From the NCBI GenBank assembly GCA_945874145.1, contig CAMCFN010000037.1, positions 1 through 38,355 of the forward strand: 38,355 nucleotides of DNA. The letters are read 5' to 3'. The notes under the pieces are model-generated. The model saw nothing but the letters and a program-made list of their open reading frames with translations, searched no databases and was not told the origin of the DNA. Of this stretch, positions 17,493-23,759 are shown one piece after another (position 1 is the first letter of the stretch; every line of letters starts with the position of its first letter). A program made the position numbers and the translations under genes. This DNA comes from Akkermansia muciniphila. GTDB taxonomy: Bacteria; Verrucomicrobiota; Verrucomicrobiia; Limisphaerales; SXTU01.

Positions 17493-19700
17493 CTAGTGGT
17501 TGTAGAGAAACTCCTTCGTGTTGATGAGCGCCCAGAGAAGGTCCTCATAGGCGATGCGCCGGGACTGATCGGGCGGCAGCGGCTTGCCCTGGGCGTCCTC
17601 GCGCGGCTTGGCGAGATACTCCTCGGCCACCGCCTGTTCGTGCGACTGCGGTTCACGCGCGAACGCCGCGAGATACAGCTCGCGAATCTTCTGCGCGGCC
17701 GGTTTGTCATCCTTCGCCAACCGCTCGGCGCGGCCACCGCTGGCGGCGAGCTTGCCCTTCACATCGCTCGCGTTCATCAGGTGCAGACTCTGCGCGAGGC
17801 TCGCGGAGGAGGCGCGTTCACACTCGCACACGCTCGCGCCCTCGGGGCGACCGAAGACTTTCAGGAAGGCCGAGCCGCGGTTGTAGCTGTTGTCCGGCAG
17901 CGCGATCGCCCGGGTGCCCGGCGGCAGGTCCGCAAAGTCTGTCTTTGCCCCGGTGAACTGGTCAATGGAATCGAGCAGCACCTCGGCCTGCATCCGGCGG
18001 GGGTAGAAGTGGGAGAAGTTTTGGCGGTCCACGCCGTTGTGCTGGTTCGGCGTGGCGCTCAGTTGATACGTGGATGACTGCGTGATGACACGCACGACGG
18101 CCTTGAGGTCGAAGCCGCTCTCGACGAAATGCTTCGCCAGCGCGTCGAGGAGCTCGGGGTTCGACGGTGGGTTCGTGTCGCGGATGTCGTCCTCAGGCTC
18201 GATGAGACCACGCTTGAAGAAGTGCTTCCAGTAACGATTCACCAGCGACTTCGCGAAGAACGGGTTGGCCTTGTTGCCCATCCAGTCGGCGAGGCGCAGC
18301 CGCGGGTCTTCATCCGGCGGGATGTCGAGGGTTGGGTCGCCCAGGCCGGCGGGCTTCACAGGCAGTTTGGTCTTCTTGTTCTCCGCCTGCGCCATGCCAC
18401 GCTTGTGGAAGATCACGTCCTCGCCCGCCGTGGCTGTGGGCTTGCGGCCAATCTGGCTGAAGAACGCGGACATGCTATAGTAGTCGTGCTGACTCCAGCG
18501 CTCGAAGGGATGGTGATGGCATTGCGCGCACTGCATCCGCACGCCGAGGAAGAGCTGCGCCACGTCCTCGAGCTGCTCCGTCGGCTGCTTCACACGCTTA
18601 TACCAAGCAACGGGCGGATTGCCCTCGATGGTGCCCGTGGCCGCGAGGAGTTGTCGCACCAACTGGTCGTAGGGCTTGTTCGCGAGCAGGCTGTCACGCA
18701 CCCACGAGTGGAACGCGAAGTTCGCGCTTATGTCGCTAGCAGCGTCGCGCTTGTTCTTCAGCAGCGCCGTCCACTTATTCGCGAAAAAGTCCGCGTAGTC
18801 CGGGCTGGTGAGCAGCGTGTCCACGAGCTTATCGCGCTTCGACGGCTCAGTGCTGGAGAGAAACACCTCGGCCTCCGCGACGGTCGGCAAACGTCCCGCG
18901 ATGTCCAGCGAGACACGGCGGATGAACGTGGCGTCATCGCATACAGGCGACGGCGGCACGCTAATTTGCTTCAGATTCGTGAAGACAAACTGGTCAATGA
19001 AGTTCTTGCTCGGCGGAAGGTGCTTCACCGGCGCGCCGAGCGGCACCGAGGCATTAAACACTGCTGTCTTGTCTTGAAAGCGCACCATCACAGCCACATT
19101 CCCTGGAATATCGAGTATCCGCACACGTCCATTCTCCTCCGTTTCCGCCATGCTGCGGTCGTTGGCTTCGTAAAGTGCCAGTTTTGTGATGTCCTTCACC
19201 CGGCCATCCGAAAAACGCGCCATCACCTTGAGCTGCTGCTCGCCCTTGCGCTTCAGCGTGCCCCGCGCTGGCTGCACGGAGATGGAAACCAGCTTCGGGT
19301 CTGTCGACTGGTCATACTTCATGCCTTGGGCAATCCAAGTCTTCACCAACCGGTAGGCCTCTGACTCCGGATCCAGCCGCCGACCGCCGCCGTGCGGAAC
19401 CGCGCTGGCCGCTTTGAGCAGCAACAGACTCTGCTCGGGGGCCGTGGCCGACAACCGGCGACCGCGCGCTTCCTTGACCAGATGCTCATAATCCTCCTGC
19501 GGCTCAAAACCCAGCAGCGACAGTTGAAATCCGTTCTGCCCCATACCGGCCTTGGCGTGACAGGCTCCCGAATTACACGACGCCTTCGTGAGGACCGGCA
19601 CCACGTCGTTGATAAAACTCACCGCCCGCACAGACTCGGCGGCGGACACCGCTCCCATGGCCAGCAGCCACGCCGCGAGGCTCCCAACCCACCGGCCCAT
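17493..19700 (-). CDS. DUF1549/DUF1553 cytochrome-like exported protein with bacterial Ig-like domain
   Basis: 735 residues from ATG 19698-19700 (MGRWVGSLAAWLLAMG). The frame extends upstream to 20024 without conserved sequence. Signal peptide about 1-21. The variant heme/thiol motif CNSGACH (42-48), followed by GMGQNGFQLSLLGF, is typical of this family. A group 2 bacterial Ig-like domain covers about 137-220 (VSISVQPARGTLKRKGEQQ). DUF1549 spans about 232-420 and contains CAQCH (391-395) in the family signature CAQCHHHPF. DUF1553 occupies about 470-730 (NRYWKHFFKRGLIEPEDDIR...NPELLDALAKHF). The function of these proteins is unproven. The heme-like motifs and constant company of DUF1501 suggest extracytoplasmic redox or catabolic work. 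It is the first gene of the minus-strand series. Confidence 0.88.
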   Translation of the reverse strand: MGRWVGSLAAWLLAMGAVSAAESVRAVSFINDVVPVLTKASCNSGACHAKAGMGQNGFQLSLLGFEPQEDYEHLVKEARGRRLSATAPEQSLLLLKAASAVPHGGGRRLDPESEAYRLVKTWIAQGMKYDQSTDPKLVSISVQPARGTLKRKGEQQLKVMARFSDGRVKDITKLALYEANDRSMAETEENGRVRILDIPGNVAVMVRFQDKTAVFNASVPLGAPVKHLPPSKNFIDQFVFTNLKQISVPPSPVCDDATFIRRVSLDIAGRLPTVAEAEVFLSSTEPSKRDKLVDTLLTSPDYADFFANKWTALLKNKRDAASDISANFAFHSWVRDSLLANKPYDQLVRQLLAATGTIEGNPPVAWYKRVKQPTEQLEDVAQLFLGVRMQCAQCHHHPFERWSQHDYYSMSAFFSQIGRKPTATAGEDVIFHKRGMAQAENKKTKLPVKPAGLGDPTLDIPPDEDPRLRLADWMGNKANPFFAKSLVNRYWKHFFKRGLIEPEDDIRDTNPPSNPELLDALAKHFVESGFDLKAVVRVITQSSTYQLSATPNQHNGVDRQNFSHFYPRRMQAEVLLDSIDQFTGAKTDFADLPPGTRAIALPDNSYNRGSAFLKVFGRPEGASVCECERASSASLAQSLHLMNASDVKGKLAASGGRAERLAKDDKPAAQKIRELYLAAFAREPQSHEQAVAEEYLAKPREDAQGKPLPPDQSRRIAYEDLLWALINTKEFLYNH

Positions 19701-19747
19701 GAAACGCCCAGCACCAGCAGGGAAAAATTTTGGTATGGCCACCACGG

Positions 19748-20150
19748 TTCGATTTCCGCCGACCCGCATTTCTTCAACAGAAGTTGAGCGCAAGCCCAAA
19801 ATTGGGTCTACTACGCCATGCGCGACGCCTTCCGCACGCTGAGTTCCGAGGACGACTACCGCGACTGCACCCCCTTGAGGCACGCCCAACCCTATGGCAG
19901 CAGCCTGAAGCGTGGCGAATCCATGGCTATTGCCCTCCCCGTCCGCAACTTCCGCCACCGGCCCAAACGCACCGCCCGGCTTGGTGGCCGAACCCGCCGT
20001 GCTCGAAGGCCGCCCATTCCCCAATCCGCATCCGCGCCACTGCCGATGCCAAGCCCGGCGTCCACCTCATCGCCCTCGAAATTACCCGCGAGGGCAAGCG
20101 CCACTGGAAGCTGTTCGTTTCGCTGTGGAAGAGCAACCGTGGCACCGGGC
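19748..20150 (+). pseudogene. Frame-broken remnant of a beta-domain protein C-terminus
   Basis: Coherent protein-like sequence is scattered over successive reading frames on the plus strand: FDFRRPAFLQQKLS (about 19748-19789), then NWVYYAMRDAFRTLSS through PVRNFRHRPKR in the next frame (19800-19970), then APPGLVAEPAVLEG (19969-20010), then PIRIRATADAKPGVHLIAL through EGKRHWKLF (20021-20116). The junctions are nearly seamless, and each step moves the frame the same way. This fits an intact ancestral domain hit by at least three small indels. The last part resembles the closing strand of a beta-sandwich domain common in exported proteins of this phylum (ADAKPGVHLIALEIT). The 5' part of the gene is missing, replaced by the divergent DUF1549/DUF1553 gene. 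The family is not recognised. Confidence 0.6.
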
Positions 20151-20283
20151 GCAGCGTGATCTCGGGCGCGACGTTTACGCCGCTACAGGGTCCGAGTGGA
20201 CAAGGGCGAACCGATTGGCCGATGGACTTGCGAAGGCAGAATTGCCCTAAGCGGATGTCCGTGCCACAGTCATCGCAGAACTT

Positions 20284-20457
20284 ATGCCCGACCAAGCCCA
20301 GAAGACCCGCCCGGTGACACCCAGCCCCAGCGGCGGCGGAGACGACGGCCCCAGCGCGCCGAAGGTGGACAAGCCCAACGTCGAGGAACTCCTCAAGCGC
20401 ATGAAGAAAGTGGACCCCGATCAGGCCAAGCGGTATCGCCAGCGCACGGGGCAATGA
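20284..20457 (+). CDS. ubact: UBact, prokaryotic ubiquitin-like protein modifier
   Basis: 57 residues, ATG 20284 to TGA 20455-20457. The N-terminal half is Pro/Gly/Asp-rich and looks disordered (PSPSGGGDDGPSAP). The C-terminal half has the strongly conserved UBact pattern NVEELLKRMKKVDPDQAKR followed by YRQRTGQ. UBact proteins are Pup-like modifiers reported from several Gram-negative phyla. They are thought to be ligated through a C-terminal Glu/Gln to target lysines and to send targets to a bacterial 20S proteasome. This copy ends in Gln, so by analogy with Pup it would need deamidation to Glu before ligation. The stop codon overlaps an ATG of the next gene (ATGA at 20454-20457). The proteasome beta subunit gene lies 260 bases downstream, which independently supports the call. 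No good Shine-Dalgarno sequence is seen. Confidence 0.88.
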   Translation: MPDQAQKTRPVTPSPSGGGDDGPSAPKVDKPNVEELLKRMKKVDPDQAKRYRQRTGQ

Positions 20458-20738
20458 GCATGAAATCCGCGTTGCTCTGCGCTCTGGCCACCGCCTTCAC
20501 AGCTCCCTTCGTCGCGTCGCCGACCGGCGATCCGTTCACAATTGTCTGTTTCTTTGTCGTTGGGGCGATACTGGCCTTCGGAGTCGTTTTTGCCTTGGCA
20601 AAGGTTCAGCGGTTCAAAGAACTCCTCCAGGCGAAGCGATGGCTGGCGGTTGGAGCGGTAAGTTTCTTAGTAAACCTCTCCCTGTGGTTATCTATCCAAA
20701 TTCCGTTCTTCCTTAAGTATGGTCATCTCGCCCTCTAG
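20454..20738 (+). CDS. Three-helix membrane protein encoded between UBact and the proteasome beta subunit
   Basis: 94 residues from ATG 20454, or 92 from the second ATG at 20460 (MKSALLCALATAF). Three hydrophobic segments lie at about 5-22, 28-48 and 64-88, with a short basic loop (KVQRFKELLQAKR) between helices 2 and 3. The protein is therefore an inner-membrane protein with a positively charged cytoplasmic loop. Its first ATG overlaps the UBact stop, and its 3' end (20738) overlaps the preferred prcB start (20719) by 20 bases, so all three genes should be translated together. No family is recognised. A membrane anchor or adaptor for the modifier/protease pair is a context-based guess. A chance insertion of an unrelated gene is also possible. 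Confidence 0.7.
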   Translation: MSMKSALLCALATAFTAPFVASPTGDPFTIVCFFVVGAILAFGVVFALAKVQRFKELLQAKRWLAVGAVSFLVNLSLWLSIQIPFFLKYGHLAL

Positions 20739-21501
20739 CCAAACCATCTCCGGTGACTTCGTGTCGCTGCTCGCATCGCACAACCTCTCGCCGCTGCGCG
20801 CGGAGGTTTCGCAGTCAGCTCCCGTGCAGACGCAGGCCACCACCGTCTTCGCCTTCCACTTCGCGGACGGTGTCTTGATGGCTGGCGACCGGCGGGCCAC
20901 AGCGGGCAACGTCATCGTCACCGACCGCGTGGACAAGGTCATCGAGCTGGACGCGCACTCGCTGCTGGCCATCGCGGGCGTGCCGGCGACGGCGTTCGAG
21001 ATGGCGCGCGTGCTGCAAACTTCGTTCGAGTATTACCGCCGCAGTCAGCTTCAATCGTTGAGTCTGCCCGCCAAGGTCCGCGCCCTCGCCCGCCTGCTCC
21101 GTGACAACTTGCCGATGACCATGCAAGGCATCGGTGTGGTCGTGCCACTCTTTGCGGGCGTGGACACCACGACGCAACCTCCCCAGCCGCAGATTTTCTT
21201 CTACGACCCACTCGGCGCGCAGTTCCAAGCCGTCGGCTACGCGACGAGCGGCTCCGGCTCGCAGACCATTCGCAGCGTCCTCAGCTATCAGGAGCGCTAC
21301 GGCCAGCCGCGTCCGTCGGAGATGACCCTGCCACAAGCCGTCCAGTTCGCGTTGCGCTTGCTGATGACCGCCTCTGAGTTCGACTCGGCCACCGGCGGCG
21401 TGCGCCCGGACACGCACGCATTTGCCACGCTCAAGGTGCTACGTGCATCGGGTGTGGAGACGATTTCCGACGCGCAGCAGGCGGAGTGGCTGAAGCCGTA
21501 G
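20719..21501 (+). CDS. prcB: 20S proteasome beta subunit
   Basis: 260 residues. A propeptide of about 40 residues precedes the mature N-terminus ATTVFAF. Taking T41 as Thr1 puts the other catalytic residues exactly in register: D57 is Asp17 (MAGDRRATAG) and K73 is Lys33 (RVDKVIEL). The protein should therefore be an autoprocessed, active N-terminal nucleophile peptidase. Further family sequence includes LLAIAGVPATAFEMARVLQT, a GIGVVVPLFAG strand and GYATSGSGSQTIRSVL near Ser129. It would form the inner heptameric rings of a 20S particle, but no alpha-subunit gene follows. Instead the gene ends at a long inverted repeat facing a convergent peroxiredoxin gene. The ATG at 20719 overlaps the end of the membrane-protein gene. 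Confidence 0.93.
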   Translation: MVISPSSQTISGDFVSLLASHNLSPLRAEVSQSAPVQTQATTVFAFHFADGVLMAGDRRATAGNVIVTDRVDKVIELDAHSLLAIAGVPATAFEMARVLQTSFEYYRRSQLQSLSLPAKVRALARLLRDNLPMTMQGIGVVVPLFAGVDTTTQPPQPQIFFYDPLGAQFQAVGYATSGSGSQTIRSVLSYQERYGQPRPSEMTLPQAVQFALRLLMTASEFDSATGGVRPDTHAFATLKVLRASGVETISDAQQAEWLKP

Positions 21502-21505
21502 GAGC

Positions 21506-21563
21506 GCGGACGCCCACGTCCGCAGCATGCTACGCCCGAGGGGCTGCGGACGTGGGCGTCCGC
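21506..21563. terminator. Perfect 21-bp inverted repeat between convergent genes
   Basis: The left arm GCGGACGCCCACGTCCGCAGC (21506-21526, 21 bases) is exactly complementary to 21543-21563, with a 16-base loop. Each arm is itself partly palindromic (GCGGAC...GTCCGC), so either a long stem or two small hairpins could form. It lies 4 bases after the prcB stop and 7 bases before the stop of the convergent peroxiredoxin gene, fitting a bidirectional terminator or REP-type element. There is no T-run, which weakens the classical terminator reading. Confidence 0.7.
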
Positions 21564-21570
21564 GATCCAC

Positions 21571-22206
21571 TTACTTGTTCGGCTGCGGCGTGAAGCGGAG
21601 GTAGGACTTCACCTTGCGCGAACCCTTGGGAAACATCTCCGGGATTTCCTCGTCCTTCACCGCGAGCGTCACAATGCAGTCCTGGCCGTCCTGCCAGTCC
21701 GCCGGCGTGGCGACCTTGTATTTCGCGGAGAGCTGGAGCGAATCCACCACGCGCAGGATTTCGAGAAAGTTGCGCCCGCAGGACATTGGATAAGTGATGG
21801 TGAGCTTCACCTTCTTGTCCGGCCCAATGACGAAGACGGAGCGCACGGTGGCCGTGGCGTCCTCGTTCGGATGGATCATGTCATAGAGTCCGGCCACCGT
21901 CTTGGCCGGGTCCGCGATGATGGGAAAATTGATCGTCGTGCCCTGCGTCTCGTTGATGTCGCGCACCCAACCGTGATGCGCGGCCACCGGGTCCACGGAG
22001 ACGGCGACGCACTTGACGTTACGCTTGGCGAACTCGCCTTGGAGCTTTGCGACCGCGCCCAGCTCGGTGGTGCAGACGGGCGTGAAATCAGCGGGATGGG
22101 AGAAGAGGATGCCCCAGCCGGTGCCGAGCCACTGGTGAAAGTCAATGTGCCCTTCGGTGGTGTCGGCCTGAAAGTTCGGAGCGGTGTCGCCAATGCGGAG
22201 TGCCAT
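21571..22206 (-). CDS. Peroxiredoxin, Prx6/1-Cys-like (AhpC-TSA family)
   Basis: 211 residues from ATG 22204-22206 (MALRIGDTAPNF). The peroxidatic cysteine C45 sits in HPADFTPVCTTE. The long C-terminal half is of Prx6 type, with FPIIADPAKTVAGLYDMIHP, VRSVFVIGPDKKVKL, YPMSCGRNFLEILRVVDSLQL and ATPADWQDGQDCIV. The enzyme reduces peroxides in the cytoplasm using an external thiol donor. Two later cysteines (in PMSCGRN and GQDCIV) are at positions seen in many bacterial Prx6 proteins and may act in recycling. The gene converges on prcB across the 21-bp inverted repeat and follows the DUF1501 gene by 84 bases. It is probably a separate unit rather than part of either neighbour's pathway. Confidence 0.93.
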   Translation of the reverse strand: MALRIGDTAPNFQADTTEGHIDFHQWLGTGWGILFSHPADFTPVCTTELGAVAKLQGEFAKRNVKCVAVSVDPVAAHHGWVRDINETQGTTINFPIIADPAKTVAGLYDMIHPNEDATATVRSVFVIGPDKKVKLTITYPMSCGRNFLEILRVVDSLQLSAKYKVATPADWQDGQDCIVTLAVKDEEIPEMFPKGSRKVKSYLRFTPQPNK

Positions 22207-22290
22207 AGTTTTAATGTGTTGTTTGCGCGCGGAAAATAGGGAGCGCGATTCAGCGGCACAAGTCTTCACTTGCCCTCGCCCTGCCCCGAC

Positions 22291-23745
22291 TCACGCGAGA
22301 ATGTCCTTCACCACATGCCCATGAACATCCGTCAACCGATAGTCGCGGCCTTGGAAGCGGAAGGTCAGCTTCTCGTGATTGAAGCCGAGCAGGTGCATAA
22401 TGGTGGCCTGCAAGTCATGAACGTGAACCTTGTTCTCCACGATGCCGAAGCCCAGCTCATCCGTCTCGCCGTAGCTGAAACCCTTCTTGATACCCGCGCC
22501 GGCCATCATGATGGAGTAGCAGTCAGGATAGTGGTCTCGCCCGAGCACTTGCCCACCGGCCGTGCGGCCCTCGCGGAACGGGGTGCGGCCAAACTCGCCG
22601 CCCCAGACGATGAGAGTGTCCTCCAACAGGCCGCGCTGCCGTAAGTCCTCAATGAGTGCGGTGATCGGCTTGTCCGTCCGGGCCATCTTGTTGGTCAGGC
22701 CGCCGCGAATGTCCTCGTTCGGACCCGTGCCGTGGAAGTCCCAGCCCCAGTCGAAGAGCTGGACGTAGCGCACGCCTTGCTCGACGAGCCGCCGCGCGAG
22801 GAGGCAGTTGTTGGCGAAGCTCGCATCGCCGGGCTTGGCCCCGTAGGCATCGAGCAGCGCTTGCGGCTCCTTGGAAATATCCATCACCTCCGGGACACTG
22901 GCCTGCATGCGGAACGCAAGCTCGTATTGGGCAATGCGCGTGGCCGTCTCGGGACTGCCCAGCTCCTGCGCCTGCACTTCGTTCAAGTCGCGCAACGTGT
23001 CGAGCGTGCGGCGGCGCATCTCGCGATCCATGCCGGGCGGATTGGAAACGTAGAGCACGGGGTCGCCCTTGGAGCGGCATTGCACCCCTTGATAAACCGA
23101 GGGGAGAAAGCCATTGCCCCAGCAGCTCTGGCCACCGCTGGGTTGCACCCCGCTGCTGATGAGCACCATGAAACCAGGGAGGTTTTCGTTCTCCGTGCCG
23201 AGTCCGTAAGTCGCCCAGGCGCCCATGCTGGGCCGGCCTTGACGGGCGGAACCGGTGTAGAGCAGCAGCTCGGCGGGCGCGTGATTGAACTCATCCGTGG
23301 TCAAGGATTTGATGACCGTCACCTCGTTCGCGACGCGCGGGAGATTCGTCAGCGCGTCGGACATCCAGATGCCGCCGGGCCCATGCTGCGCATAAGTTCG
23401 AGGGGTGCCCATGAGCTTGGGCACGCCGTTGGTGAAGGCGAAGCGGCGGCCCTTTAAAAACTGATCGGGGCAATCCTGGCCGTTGCGCTTCACCAGCTCG
23501 GGCTTGTAATCGAAGATGTCCAGGTGCGGTGGCGCGCCGCTCATGTGCAGATAAATCACCCGCTTCGCCTTCGGCGTGAAGTGCGGCGAGCGCGGCGCGA
23601 GCGGACGCGACGGATCCGTGGGCGCGACGTCGGCTTTCGCATTGAGCAGCGTCTCCATCGCAATTGCGCCGAGGCTGAACTGCCCCGCGCTGCGGAGGAA
23701 AGTGCGGCGGGTCTGGTGTTCGAGTTTTAAGAGATGGGGGTTCAT
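22291..23745 (-). CDS. Tat-exported DUF1501 protein, divergent third copy
   Basis: 484 residues from ATG 23743-23745 (MNPHLLKLEHQTRR). Twin-arginine motif TRRTFLRSAG (R13-R14) followed by a hydrophobic region FSLGAIAMETL. DUF1501 motifs: YLHMSGAPPHLDIFDYKPEL at the first metal site, NNCLLARRLVEQGVRYVQLF, WDFHG, and IVWGGEFGRTPFREG, with a C-terminal HDLQATIMHLLGFNHEKLTF. It belongs to a different DUF1501 subgroup from the tandem pair at 12341-15225 (longer, with the QSCWGNGFLPSVYQGVQ region). It starts 14 bases after the stop of the 1191-residue cytochrome/DUF1549/DUF1553 gene. These two are clearly an operon and form the classic DUF1501/DUF1553 pair. Confidence 0.9.
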   Translation of the reverse strand: MNPHLLKLEHQTRRTFLRSAGQFSLGAIAMETLLNAKADVAPTDPSRPLAPRSPHFTPKAKRVIYLHMSGAPPHLDIFDYKPELVKRNGQDCPDQFLKGRRFAFTNGVPKLMGTPRTYAQHGPGGIWMSDALTNLPRVANEVTVIKSLTTDEFNHAPAELLLYTGSARQGRPSMGAWATYGLGTENENLPGFMVLISSGVQPSGGQSCWGNGFLPSVYQGVQCRSKGDPVLYVSNPPGMDREMRRRTLDTLRDLNEVQAQELGSPETATRIAQYELAFRMQASVPEVMDISKEPQALLDAYGAKPGDASFANNCLLARRLVEQGVRYVQLFDWGWDFHGTGPNEDIRGGLTNKMARTDKPITALIEDLRQRGLLEDTLIVWGGEFGRTPFREGRTAGGQVLGRDHYPDCYSIMMAGAGIKKGFSYGETDELGFGIVENKVHVHDLQATIMHLLGFNHEKLTFRFQGRDYRLTDVHGHVVKDILA

Positions 23746-23759
23746 GGCATCAGGGCGGT

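Noticed and set aside
18129..19364. Plus-strand open frame of 411 codons
   Set aside because: Antisense to the DUF1549/DUF1553 gene; low-complexity Arg/Leu/His sequence with no motif.
19774..19787. TCAAC-AGAA-GTTGA palindrome upstream of the DUF1549/DUF1553 gene, considered as an operator
   Set aside because: Only 5-bp arms, and it falls within the protein-like sequence of the pseudogene remnant; not distinguishable from chance.
20236..20286. Minus-strand peptide resembling a zinc ribbon (KFCDDCGTDIRLGQFC) just before the UBact start
   Set aside because: The similarity stops after about 18 residues, the frame has no second half of the fold, and it lies antisense to the UBact leader. A chance match or tiny remnant is likelier.
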